Notes under the pieces: generated by a model | Seen by the model: only the letters and a program-made list of their open reading frames with translations | Told to the model about the DNA's origin: nothing | Databases searched by the model: none | Origin: Shewanella sp. VB17 | Lineage (GTDB): Bacteria > Pseudomonadota > Gammaproteobacteria > Enterobacterales > Shewanellaceae | DNA: 64,000 bases | NCBI RefSeq assembly: GCF_013248905.1 | Contig: NZ_JABRVS010000001.1 | Coordinates: 4,712,001-4,776,000, forward strand | Direction of reading: 5' to 3' | Translations under genes and position numbers: made by a program | In this document: in pieces, positions 32,114 to 40,492 of the stretch | Layout of the letters: each line of letters starts with the position of its first letter | Numbering within the stretch: position 1 is the stretch's first letter

Positions 32114-32147
32114 ATTAACTACCAGTCATTAACCACTGGTAGTTAAT
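32114..32147. terminator. Bidirectional terminator between mutT and the permease gene
   Basis: A perfect 13-bp inverted repeat (32114-32126 with 32135-32147, arm ATTAACTACCAGT) with an 8-base loop lies between the convergent genes. It is flanked by A/T-rich sequence on both sides. Confidence 0.7.
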
Positions 32148-32167
32148 ATCATAATTTGATCATCGAA

Positions 32168-33388
32168 TTAAGAACAACAATCTTTACGCCACCAATTTTT
32201 CGGAAGCTTTTCAAGTAGCACTTTACCCATCAATATCATCAGCACAACACCTGATGTATATACTATGCTACTGGGTAACAGATTATGCTGCTCACCTATC
32301 TGCGGCATCACTTCAAAACCAAATGTGTCGACTAAATAATTCACCAAGACACCCGAAACCAATGCCACCCCCAGTACGCCACCTAAATAACCCAAAAGAG
32401 CACGCTTACCCAGCTCCTTAGCCACCACGCCTAAAGTTGCAATATTGGTAGCAGGACCAGCCAGCATAAATACCAATACAGCACCTGGCGATACACCAGC
32501 GAGTAATAACCCTGCTGCAATAGGAGTCGATGCAGTCGCGCAGATATACATAGGAATAGAAATCAACACCATCACTAACATGGCTAAGATCCCGTCTCCC
32601 CATTTAGCCATGAAATCAGCGGGAACATAAGTCTGCACCAAAGCCGCAAAAAATAAACCGACCAATAACCAAATCGTGGTGTCTCGAACCAAATCTGTAG
32701 CAGCATAATGCAAACCTTTACCGATACGGTTTATCACTGAAGTCCCTTTAAACTCGGTCGCAACATCCTTAGTCGACTCACAACAAGATTCACTTTCAGC
32801 ATGTTCATCAGCGCCTTGCCCATCTTTTGTTCGATTATCTGAAGCAGACTGAACAACGTCATTTTTAACCTGACTGCTGCTACAACAAGAACTTGCTTTC
32901 TCAGGTGCTGTGTTAACTGTAGCTTTTATCTTCTTACTGCTACAGCATGATGACGATGGCTGGCTGGAGTCTGTCTTTATTGGCGCCTCCGGATCATCAC
33001 GTCCAACTAATAATCCAGCAACGATAGCACTAGCAACCGCTGCAATAGGCCTCACAATCGCCATAAATGGACCCAATAATACATAAGATACAGTCACTGA
33101 ATCGACTCCTGTTTCAGGCGTTGATACCAAAAATGAAGTCGTCGCAGCTTTTGAAGCGCCTGAACGCCTTAAGCCAACCGCTGCAGGAATAACCCCGCAT
33201 GAACATAATGGTAAAGGTGCACCTAATACAGCAGCCTTAACTATGGTCTTAAAACCACTGCCACCCAGTTGTTTCTCCATCCAAGCCATAGGGACAAACA
33301 TTTTCAACATGCCCGCTAGGACTAACCCTAACAGCAGCCAAGGCGCTGAATCTAAAAATAAGTCTATAAAATTGGTAAATAACATCAT
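32168..33388 (-). CDS. SO_0444-type Cu/Zn efflux permease with CC-rich cytosolic loop
   Basis: The protein (406 residues) belongs to the DUF318/ArsP-like permease group annotated as SO_0444 family metal exporters. Two membrane bundles, the first with PLPLCSCGVIP (Cys62 and Cys64) and TPETG, flank a long polar loop. The loop holds three CysCys pairs (148-149, 168-169, 202-203) and a fourth pair sits at the extreme C-terminus (404-405), probably soft-metal ligands. The ATG at 33388 overlaps the TGA of the MerR gene and follows AAGGGG, so translation is coupled; an upstream TTG at 33406 is less likely. The MerR regulator supports zinc, cadmium, lead or copper as substrate. Confidence 0.88.
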   Translation of the reverse strand: MMLFTNFIDLFLDSAPWLLLGLVLAGMLKMFVPMAWMEKQLGGSGFKTIVKAAVLGAPLPLCSCGVIPAAVGLRRSGASKAATTSFLVSTPETGVDSVTVSYVLLGPFMAIVRPIAAVASAIVAGLLVGRDDPEAPIKTDSSQPSSSCCSSKKIKATVNTAPEKASSCCSSSQVKNDVVQSASDNRTKDGQGADEHAESESCCESTKDVATEFKGTSVINRIGKGLHYAATDLVRDTTIWLLVGLFFAALVQTYVPADFMAKWGDGILAMLVMVLISIPMYICATASTPIAAGLLLAGVSPGAVLVFMLAGPATNIATLGVVAKELGKRALLGYLGGVLGVALVSGVLVNYLVDTFGFEVMPQIGEQHNLLPSSIVYTSGVVLMILMGKVLLEKLPKNWWRKDCCS

Positions 33389-33867
33389 GACCCCTTGCTC
33401 TGACAATTTTTTGTATACTGTAGCTCATCATGTTGATGCGCCTTATTTTCACACTTTATGCTATCTGTATTTGACTCTAACGCTTCTAAAATGGAGCAAT
33501 GTTCAGCACTTTCAGGCCCTCCACAACATGCATCTGATAGCCGTTGCAATGACATTTTAAAATAATTTAGCTCAGAAATTTTTTCATTCACTTGCGTCAG
33601 CTTAACGTCCACAAGCCCCTTAACATCAGCGCAAGCCCAATTAGATTTATCCAGCTCAATAGACAGCAGTTCAGCAATTTCAGCCAAGGTAAAACCGACG
33701 GCTTTGGCTCTTAATATAAAACGTAAGCGCTCTGCATCCTTTTCATTATACAAACGATAACCTGCATCGCTACGTGACGATGGTGCCAGCAAACCATGTT
33801 TTTCATAAAATCTTAATGTGTCAGCTTTCACTTCAGATTGCTTAGCCAGCTCGCCAATTCTATACAT
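33385..33867 (-). CDS. ZntR/CadR-like MerR-family metal regulator
   Basis: The 160-residue protein has the MerR winged helix (YRIGELAKQSEVKADTLRFYE), a dimerisation helix and a metal-binding loop. The residues Cys79, Cys114, Cys115, His123 and Cys124 correspond closely to the zinc ligands of E. coli ZntR (Cys79, Cys114, Cys115, His119, Cys124). It is co-transcribed with the efflux permease by a 4-base overlap, and a MerR-type promoter lies just upstream. It should activate the operon when Zn(II), Cd(II) or Pb(II) is high. Confidence 0.9.
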   Translation of the reverse strand: MYRIGELAKQSEVKADTLRFYEKHGLLAPSSRSDAGYRLYNEKDAERLRFILRAKAVGFTLAEIAELLSIELDKSNWACADVKGLVDVKLTQVNEKISELNYFKMSLQRLSDACCGGPESAEHCSILEALESNTDSIKCENKAHQHDELQYTKNCQSKGS

Positions 33868-33913
33868 CTATGCAGCCCTTACCTATGCTCGTAATGAGTC
33901 TTGTGTATAATAG

Positions 33914-33945
33914 AGTATAAACCTTAGAGTTAAATCTAAGGTCAA
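33914..33945 (-). promoter_or_regulatory. MerR-type promoter and operator of the metal-efflux operon
   Basis: On the minus strand TTGACC is separated from TATACT by 20 bases, the overlong spacer used by MerR activators. The spacer holds the palindrome ACCTTAGA-GTTAAA-TCTAAGGT (33921-33942). The site is 47 bases before the regulator start, so the regulator controls its own operon. Confidence 0.9.
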
Positions 33946-34260
33946 GGGATTTTAAGCATAATAAATATGGACCCATCATTTTTTCTATCAACGACATTGA
34001 ACCATGGCTTGAAAAACAACCAAAGCCAGCCGCAAGGCTGACAATATAGTCTTTGTTCGCTCAGGCGTATTGTGATATCACATATAAAAAAAAAGCCTAA
34101 AGATTCATTATGCGTTAAAATACGCGCGCCAAACTTAAAAGTCACACGAACAAAAAGCGAGCATCAGGAACCTTTGGAAAACAGATTCTAGTATGACCAA
34201 TACTGCATAACTCTGTTTTCCGAAAGCTCCTTAAAATAACTACTGGATACTGTACCCAAA
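33946..34260 (+). other. purH leader region with long inverted repeat
   Basis: The gap from the MerR promoter to purH holds no gene. A GC-rich hairpin (CAGCC-GCAA-GGCTG, near 34028-34041) and, at 34167-34230, a long imperfect inverted repeat are seen: GGAACCTTTGGAAAACAGA pairs with TCTGTTTTCCGAAAGCTCC at 16 of 19 positions, with an inner AGTAT/ATACT stem. The repeat ends 30 bases before the purH ATG. No match to the PurR operator was seen. Confidence 0.5.
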
Positions 34261-35850
34261 ATGAATAATGCCAGACCCATTCGTCGCGCTCTACTGAGTG
34301 TTTCAGATAAAACCGGGATCCTTGAGTTCGCCAAATCTCTACATGCTCAAGGCGTAGAACTTCTTTCTACAGGTGGTACCGCACGCCTTTTAGCGGATAA
34401 TGGTGTACCTGTCATTGAAGTATCAGATCATACTGGACACCCTGAGATTATGGATGGCCGTGTTAAGACTCTTCACCCTAAAGTACATGGAGGGATTTTA
34501 GCACGTCGCGGTATCGATGAGCTTGTCATGGAACAAAACAATATCAAACCAATCGACTTAGTGGCGGTCAATCTATATCCATTTGCAGCAACCGTCGCTA
34601 AAGAAGGTTGCACCTTAGCTGATGCCATCGAGAATATCGACATCGGCGGCCCTACTATGGTTCGTTCAACCGCGAAGAACCACAAAGACACCACTATCAT
34701 AGTGAACGTTAACGATTATGCACGCGTCATCGAAGAGATGAATGCGAATCAAGGTAGCACAACACTTGAAACACGTTTTGACTTAGCCATTGCAGCTTTT
34801 GAACACACAGCGGCCTATGATGGCATGATTGCAAATTACTTTGGTACTAAAGTCCCAGCCCACAGTAAAAATGAGTGCCACGAAAACTCTCAGTTCCCGC
34901 GAACTTACAACACTCAACTCGTCAAAAAGCAAGACTTACGTTATGGTGAAAACAGCCATCAGTCAGCCGCGTTTTATATTGACACAAACCTCGATGAAGC
35001 TTCTGTTGCCACTGCAGTTCAACTGCAAGGAAAAGCACTTTCTTACAATAATATCGCCGATACAGACTCTGCTCTCGAGTGTGTTAAAGAATTCAATGAG
35101 CCTGCATGTGTTATCGTAAAGCATGCAAATCCTTGTGGCGTGGCAACAGGATCGGACCTTCTTGTTGCCTATAACCGTGCTTTCCAAACAGACCCAACAT
35201 CAGCTTTCGGTGGTATTATTGCCTTTAATGGTGAACTCGATGCCGCTACCGCAAGTGCAATCGTTGAACGTCAGTTTGTTGAAGTGATTATCGCTCCCAA
35301 AGTAAGCCAAGCCGCTCGTGATATTATCGCAACTAAAGCCAATGTGCGTTTACTCGAGTGTGGGCAGTGGAACACAAAAACCACCAGCCTAGATTACAAA
35401 CGTGTAAACGGTGGCTTATTACTTCAAGATAGAGATCAAGGTATGGTCAACGTCAATGATGTAACTATTGTCTCCAAACGCCAACCTACAGCCGCTGAAA
35501 TGACAGATCTTATCTTTTGTTGGAAAGTGGCTAAATTCGTTAAATCTAACGCCATTGTTTATGCTAAAAATAGCATGACTATCGGTGTTGGTGCAGGCCA
35601 AATGAGTCGAGTATACAGCGCAAAGGTTGCCGGCATAAAAGCAACTGATGAAGGACTTGAAGTGCAAGATTCTGTGATGGCATCTGACGCATTTTTCCCA
35701 TTCCGTGATGGTATCGATGCTGCTGCCGCTGCTGGAATTAGCTGTATTATTCAGCCTGGTGGTTCGATTCGTGATGAAGAAATCATTGCAGCAGCGGATG
35801 AGCACGGCATGGCCATGGTATTTACTGGTATGCGCCATTTCCGTCATTAA
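34261..35850 (+). CDS. purH: Bifunctional AICAR transformylase / IMP cyclohydrolase
   Basis: The 529-residue enzyme performs the last two steps of IMP synthesis. The N-terminal IMP cyclohydrolase (SVSDKTGILEFAKSLHAQG, STGGTARLLADNGV) spans about 1-200. The C-terminal formyltransferase carries the catalytic Lys287-His288 in VIVKHANPCGVATG. The C-terminus (AMVFTGMRHFRH) is typical. purD follows after 133 bases with a hairpin in between. Confidence 0.97.
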   Translation: MNNARPIRRALLSVSDKTGILEFAKSLHAQGVELLSTGGTARLLADNGVPVIEVSDHTGHPEIMDGRVKTLHPKVHGGILARRGIDELVMEQNNIKPIDLVAVNLYPFAATVAKEGCTLADAIENIDIGGPTMVRSTAKNHKDTTIIVNVNDYARVIEEMNANQGSTTLETRFDLAIAAFEHTAAYDGMIANYFGTKVPAHSKNECHENSQFPRTYNTQLVKKQDLRYGENSHQSAAFYIDTNLDEASVATAVQLQGKALSYNNIADTDSALECVKEFNEPACVIVKHANPCGVATGSDLLVAYNRAFQTDPTSAFGGIIAFNGELDAATASAIVERQFVEVIIAPKVSQAARDIIATKANVRLLECGQWNTKTTSLDYKRVNGGLLLQDRDQGMVNVNDVTIVSKRQPTAAEMTDLIFCWKVAKFVKSNAIVYAKNSMTIGVGAGQMSRVYSAKVAGIKATDEGLEVQDSVMASDAFFPFRDGIDAAAAAGISCIIQPGGSIRDEEIIAAADEHGMAMVFTGMRHFRH

Positions 35851-35931
35851 TACCAGTACTCCCGGTGATCGTAATAAGAGAACACAATAAACTTATTTCC
35901 GAAATATAAGAAAAAGTTTAATTCAACATTT

Positions 35932-35957
35932 AACCCTTAATATTATTAAGGGTTTTG
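35932..35957 (+). terminator. Terminator-like hairpin between purH and purD
   Basis: A perfect 10-bp stem (35932-35941 with 35945-35954, arm AACCCTTAAT) ends in TTTT. It is AU-rich, so it may only partly reduce read-through into purD. Confidence 0.6.
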
Positions 35958-35983
35958 CCATTTTTAAAGAGAGATATTTAGCT

Positions 35984-37276
35984 ATGAATGTACTTATTAT
36001 TGGTGGTGGCGGTCGTGAACATGCATTAGCATGGAAAGCAGCACAATCAGAAAAAGTCGAAAAAGTCTTTGTAGCACCCGGAAATGCGGGGACTGAACTT
36101 GAGCCTAAATTGGAAAATATCGCGATTAATGTCGAGGATATCACCTCTCTGGTCGCCTTCGCGGAGCAATCTAACATTGAAATCACCATCGTCGGCCCTG
36201 AAGTACCATTAGCCCTCGGTGTTGTCGATGCTTTCCATGAAGCTGGGTTACCCATTTTTGGTCCTACGCAAGGGGCTGCTCAACTGGAATCATCTAAAGC
36301 TTTCACCAAAGATTTCTTAGCGCGCCATCATATCCCAACTGCAGCATATTCAAATTTCACTGAAATTGACTCTGCTAAAGCCTACATCATAGAAATGACT
36401 GAGGTGACGGGTTTCCCTATTGTCATTAAAGCCGATGGTTTAGCTGCGGGTAAAGGTGTCATCATCGCAGCAGATCAAGCTCAAGCCGATGCGGCAGTGG
36501 AAGACATGTTAGCTGGCAATAAATTTGGCGAAGCTGGTTCACGTGTCGTCATCGAAGAGTTTCTAAAAGGTGAAGAAGCCAGCTTTATCGTAATGGTAGA
36601 TGGTAAAAATATTCTCGCTATGGCCACCAGCCAAGATCATAAAGCTCGAGATAATGGTGATAATGGTCCTAACACTGGTGGCATGGGCGCCTACTCACCA
36701 GCCCCCGTCGTGACTCAAGCCGTACATGATTGGACAATCAATAACGTGATCCGTCCAACTGTTGATGGAATGGCTGCCGAAGGTAATGTTTATACCGGTT
36801 TTCTCTATGCAGGTCTAATGATTGCTCCTGACGGCAGTGCTAAAGTGCTGGAATACAATTGCCGCTTCGGCGATCCCGAAACGCAGCCCATTATGATGCG
36901 ACTTCAATCTGACATTGTAGAGCTGTGCCTTGCTGCCACTCGTGGTGAACTCAATAATGTCACAGCGCAATTCGATAGCCGAGCAGCTGTCGGAGTGGTA
37001 TTAGCCGCAGGAGGGTATCCTGAAGCCTATCGCAAGCACGATGTGATAGAGGGGGTAGATTTAGGAAATCATAACGCAAAAGTATTCCATGCAGGCACCA
37101 CGATGAAAGAAGGTAAAGTCGTGACTAACGGAGGTCGTGTACTCTGTGCTACAGCCCTTGGTAATACTGTGACAGAAGCACAAAAGTCTGCTTACGAGCT
37201 GGTTGATAAAATCCATTGGGATGATGTGTATTTTCGTACCGATATCGCTTACAGAGCAATGTCACGAGAAAGTTAA
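35984..37276 (+). CDS. purD: Phosphoribosylamine-glycine ligase (GAR synthetase)
   Basis: The 430-residue ATP-grasp enzyme joins glycine to phosphoribosylamine. It opens with the family N-domain MNVLIIGGGGREHALAWKA, has the ATP-grasp loop KADGLAAGKGVI and the metal-binding CRFGDPETQPIM, and ends at normal length. It pairs with purH as in many gammaproteobacteria, with its own SD AAAGAGAG. Confidence 0.97.
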   Translation: MNVLIIGGGGREHALAWKAAQSEKVEKVFVAPGNAGTELEPKLENIAINVEDITSLVAFAEQSNIEITIVGPEVPLALGVVDAFHEAGLPIFGPTQGAAQLESSKAFTKDFLARHHIPTAAYSNFTEIDSAKAYIIEMTEVTGFPIVIKADGLAAGKGVIIAADQAQADAAVEDMLAGNKFGEAGSRVVIEEFLKGEEASFIVMVDGKNILAMATSQDHKARDNGDNGPNTGGMGAYSPAPVVTQAVHDWTINNVIRPTVDGMAAEGNVYTGFLYAGLMIAPDGSAKVLEYNCRFGDPETQPIMMRLQSDIVELCLAATRGELNNVTAQFDSRAAVGVVLAAGGYPEAYRKHDVIEGVDLGNHNAKVFHAGTTMKEGKVVTNGGRVLCATALGNTVTEAQKSAYELVDKIHWDDVYFRTDIAYRAMSRES

Positions 37277-37296
37277 TGACATCCTTTAAGTTACCC

Positions 37297-37324
37297 CAAA
37301 AACCGGTCTTGACCGGTTTTTTTA
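37297..37324 (+). terminator. Rho-independent terminator after purD
   Basis: The stem AAAACCGGTC/GACCGGTTTT with loop TT is followed by further T residues. It lies about 20 bases past the purD stop and is a strong terminator. Confidence 0.92.
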
Positions 37325-37479
37325 TGCCTAAATTTAAATACGAAACCCAATATCATATACCGACTCAATAAAATACATGCAAAAAAATATACGTTGCCTA
37401 TACTTTTAGACTGTAACAACTTAAATTAAATGTTATTTACACTTAAAGCTGTAATTGGTTAATTTTAATAGGAATTAAA

Positions 37480-37893
37480 ATGAAAAAGATATTATTAGTG
37501 CTATTATCAGCCTTCACTTTAATGATTAGCGCTGTCACTATCGCAGCAGATAAATCTCCAGAAACCATTGAAGGTGCGACCACAGTCGACACAGTAAAAG
37601 CCAAAGAATTATTTGATCAAAGTGTGTTATTCGTTGACATGCGTAGCAGTAAAGATTGGGATTCTGGCCGTATTCCTGATGCAGAATACTTAGAACTCAA
37701 AACAAAATTTACCGAAGCAAACCTTTCAGCAGAACTAGGTAAAGATGAGCCTGTGGTCATGTATTGCAATGGCCATAATTGCTTACGCAGCTCTAAAGCA
37801 GCAGCACAGGCCGTTAGCTGGGGGTTTACGAAAGTTTATTACTATCGTGATGGATATCCTGCATGGAAAGCCGCTGGTTACCCAACTGAATAA
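37480..37893 (+). CDS. Exported single-domain rhodanese
   Basis: The 137-residue protein has a clear Sec signal (residues 1-23, ending TIAA) and one rhodanese domain. The catalytic loop is YCNGHNCLRSS, with Cys96 as the presumed persulfide-carrying residue and a second Cys101 inside the loop. The FVDMRSSKDWDSGRIPDA and DGYPAWKAAGYP blocks are typical. It acts in the periplasm. It lies 33 bases before a chemoreceptor gene on the same strand, so they are probably one transcript. The physiological sulfur donor is unknown. Confidence 0.88.
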   Translation: MKKILLVLLSAFTLMISAVTIAADKSPETIEGATTVDTVKAKELFDQSVLFVDMRSSKDWDSGRIPDAEYLELKTKFTEANLSAELGKDEPVVMYCNGHNCLRSSKAAAQAVSWGFTKVYYYRDGYPAWKAAGYPTE

Positions 37894-37926
37894 CCCTCAT
37901 ATATCCATCAAATAAAGGCAAACAAC

Positions 37927-39792
37927 ATGACACTCAGATTTCGTATGACCTTAGTGTCAATTGTATCTACTCTACTGGTTGCGCTATCACTTGCTTTCAT
38001 TAATTACATGTCTCAAGCGCAAATAGAACAACGATTTAAATCTGCTATCAATACTGGACAAGCAGTGCTGTGGAAAAAAATAGTGGCGAGTAATGTCGAC
38101 AGCATGTCTACTGGCTCTAGTGGTCTAACAAGAGATAGTGCCACTCGTAAAGCCATTAAAAAGGGCAATATAAAATCCTTGCAAGAGAATGTTAACACTA
38201 CCTATAATTTGCTTCAAGCTCAGCATATTCTAACCAAATTACAGATAACTGATTTAGATGCAAATATTTTAGCTTCCTTACCTAATGTTCAAACAGGTAA
38301 TACACAAAAGCAGCTAGTTAAAGACGCTATCGAGGAAGGTAAAATAAAAGGAGGTGTTGAAGTTGATGATAATGGAGATCTTATTATCTCATTTTCATTT
38401 CCGCTTTACATGCGGGGCAAAACAATCGGTGCAGCTATTTTTGGAAAATCTCTCAATGATGCATTAGATGATTTCAAACGTAATATTAATGCTGATGTTG
38501 CCGTATATAATACAGCGGGGGACTCGATTTATTCCAGTGACGCCACTTTGTTTAAAGACATTGATCTCGTTCGCCCTTTATTAACTGAAAGTGATGTTAT
38601 TGTATTAAAACATAACGGTATTGTTTATTCTGTCGCTATGCAACCTATCTATGATGCATTCAATAAGCCTGTCGCACAGATCGTTAGCATGAAAGATTAT
38701 ACCCAAAGCTATGAAGCACAAAAACAATTTGAATTCGTGTCATACTTTTCGGTATTTATCGTTATTTGCTCTGCAGTGATTGCATTATATTTTTACATGA
38801 ACCACTCTCTAAAGCCCCTAGAAAACTTAGTCGTGTCATTAAATCACATTGCGCTTGGCCAATTAAGCGAAGATATTGATATTACATCTAACGATGAATT
38901 AGGTCAGTTGCAACAAGCAATGCAAGCCATGGTTGTACAATTACGCAGCATGATGCAAGAAATTAATGGCGTCACGAATATGTTATACAAGTCAGCTCAC
39001 GAAATGGCTGAAATTACAGATGAAGCACAAAAAAGCACCCTAAAACAACAAGCCGAAACAGACATTGTCGCAGCAGCAATGAATGAAATGACCTCGAATG
39101 TACAAAATGTCGCAGAAAATGCAACCAATGCGGCAAAAGCAGCCATAGACGCTAATTCCGAAACCAATTCAGGCAGAGAAGTCGTCAGTGGAACAATCTT
39201 GTTAATTAATGATTTAGCATCTGAAATAGCTAAAGCTGCTAATGTCGTTAATCGCTTAGAAGAAGCAAGTAACGACATTGGTAGTGTTCTCGATGTCATA
39301 AAAAGCATTGCAGAACAGACAAACTTATTGGCACTCAATGCAGCGATTGAAGCAGCGAGAGCTGGTGAGCAAGGGCGAGGTTTTGCCGTTGTTGCTGATG
39401 AAGTGCGAACTTTAGCCAGTCGCACTCAAAACTCAACACAAGAGATCAATAATATGATTGAAACATTTAGGCAACACGTATCTGAAGCTGTCACTGTGAT
39501 GAAAAAAAGCCAAGATCAAGCCAGCATGAGTGTCGAAAAAGTCACAAAAGCTGGTACGTCGTTAGACTTAATTAGCTCATCTATCACTACCATTAATGAA
39601 ATGAATGTTAATATTGCTAATTCTACTGAAGAACAAAGTGTCGTCACTAAAGAAGTTAATAGTAATATCATGAATATTACAGATTATGCTCATCATGCAG
39701 CAACAGCGGCAAAATCAATTAATGAAGCTTGCGGTGAGCTTAATCAACTTGCAAACGACCTACAAGATCGTATTAGTCATTTCAAATTATAA
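37927..39792 (+). CDS. Methyl-accepting chemotaxis protein with large periplasmic sensor
   Basis: The 621-residue chemoreceptor has TM1 near residues 7-27, a periplasmic region of about 245 residues that looks like a double-Cache-type sensor, TM2 near 275-297 and a HAMP domain (SLKPLENLVVSLNHIALGQL). The cytoplasmic coiled coil carries the conserved hairpin tip starting at Glu463 (EQTNLLALNAAIEAARAGEQ). No C-terminal CheR-tethering pentapeptide is present (ends RISHFKL). The upstream co-oriented exported rhodanese suggests the signal may be a sulfur compound, but the ligand cannot be read from the sequence. Confidence 0.92.
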   Translation: MTLRFRMTLVSIVSTLLVALSLAFINYMSQAQIEQRFKSAINTGQAVLWKKIVASNVDSMSTGSSGLTRDSATRKAIKKGNIKSLQENVNTTYNLLQAQHILTKLQITDLDANILASLPNVQTGNTQKQLVKDAIEEGKIKGGVEVDDNGDLIISFSFPLYMRGKTIGAAIFGKSLNDALDDFKRNINADVAVYNTAGDSIYSSDATLFKDIDLVRPLLTESDVIVLKHNGIVYSVAMQPIYDAFNKPVAQIVSMKDYTQSYEAQKQFEFVSYFSVFIVICSAVIALYFYMNHSLKPLENLVVSLNHIALGQLSEDIDITSNDELGQLQQAMQAMVVQLRSMMQEINGVTNMLYKSAHEMAEITDEAQKSTLKQQAETDIVAAAMNEMTSNVQNVAENATNAAKAAIDANSETNSGREVVSGTILLINDLASEIAKAANVVNRLEEASNDIGSVLDVIKSIAEQTNLLALNAAIEAARAGEQGRGFAVVADEVRTLASRTQNSTQEINNMIETFRQHVSEAVTVMKKSQDQASMSVEKVTKAGTSLDLISSSITTINEMNVNIANSTEEQSVVTKEVNSNIMNITDYAHHAATAAKSINEACGELNQLANDLQDRISHFKL

Positions 39793-40021
39793 TTCTGTAT
39801 CTTATTGCATACCTGCTTGTCATATACTGCTTATTTAATAAAATAATTAAATTATTAATCCCAAACAAAATAGCCAAAACCATCAACGAAATAGACATAA
39901 GTGCTAATTATCGCAAGATTGTTCATAAATATCACTTATAATGATTCAATTACCCAATTAAAAATATTAGCGATATAAATTCAGTTAAGGATACTGAATG
40001 GACTCGCTTAAATAGGTCATT

Positions 40022-40456
40022 ATGAAATACATGACTTTATCCATTAGGGCTTTTTTTCATCGTAAAAACGTGATGATTTCTGCACGGGGTTATTTTCGTC
40101 TTTATTCATTGGCTCCAGCTTAAATACCATTGGGATAAAGTTTAAGCTCTCTCTATTTTCTGACACTTTGTGGTCTTTAACAAAGAAAATGCTCGGCCCC
40201 TCTATTGGTGTTGCTGTCGCCTTCTCATTAAAATCTCCTCCATTACTCTTATTTTCGTGTATTACGGCAGGAGCAGCAGGGGCCAAACTCGATGGCCTGA
40301 GGCGCTTTTATTGCTACAGTTTTCGCTACTGAATGTGGTAAATTAGATTTAAAATCGGTTCATAAAAATACTCAAAATCGAGATTGTAATAAAAGTAAAA
40401 TGAAACATCGTTTATTAGCTAAGGAGGATATTGACTACTTATCACCTGAAGCATAA
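40022..40456 (+). pseudogene. Decayed PTS_EIIC_2-like membrane protein
   Basis: Three plus-strand pieces in different frames line up as parts of one polytopic protein. FFHRKNVMISARGYF follows an ATG at 40022. A second piece contains LNTIGIKFKLSLFSDTLW, then GPSIGVAVAFSLKSPP and ITAGAAGAKLDGL (about 40120-40297). A third is GAFIATVFATECGKLDLKS (from 40301), running to a stop at 40456. From memory these are landmarks of the PF13303 (PTS EIIC type 2) group of putative membrane transporters. Frameshifts, an internal loss and the short length show it is dead. The minus-strand open frame over it is an antisense shadow. Confidence 0.7.
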
Positions 40457-40492
40457 ATAAATTTAATATTAGACCAGAATGTGGAATAACAT

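Noticed and set aside
40044..40286. An 80-codon minus-strand open frame
   Set aside because: It is antisense to the recognisable remains of a membrane transporter on the plus strand, starts without an SD and resembles no protein.
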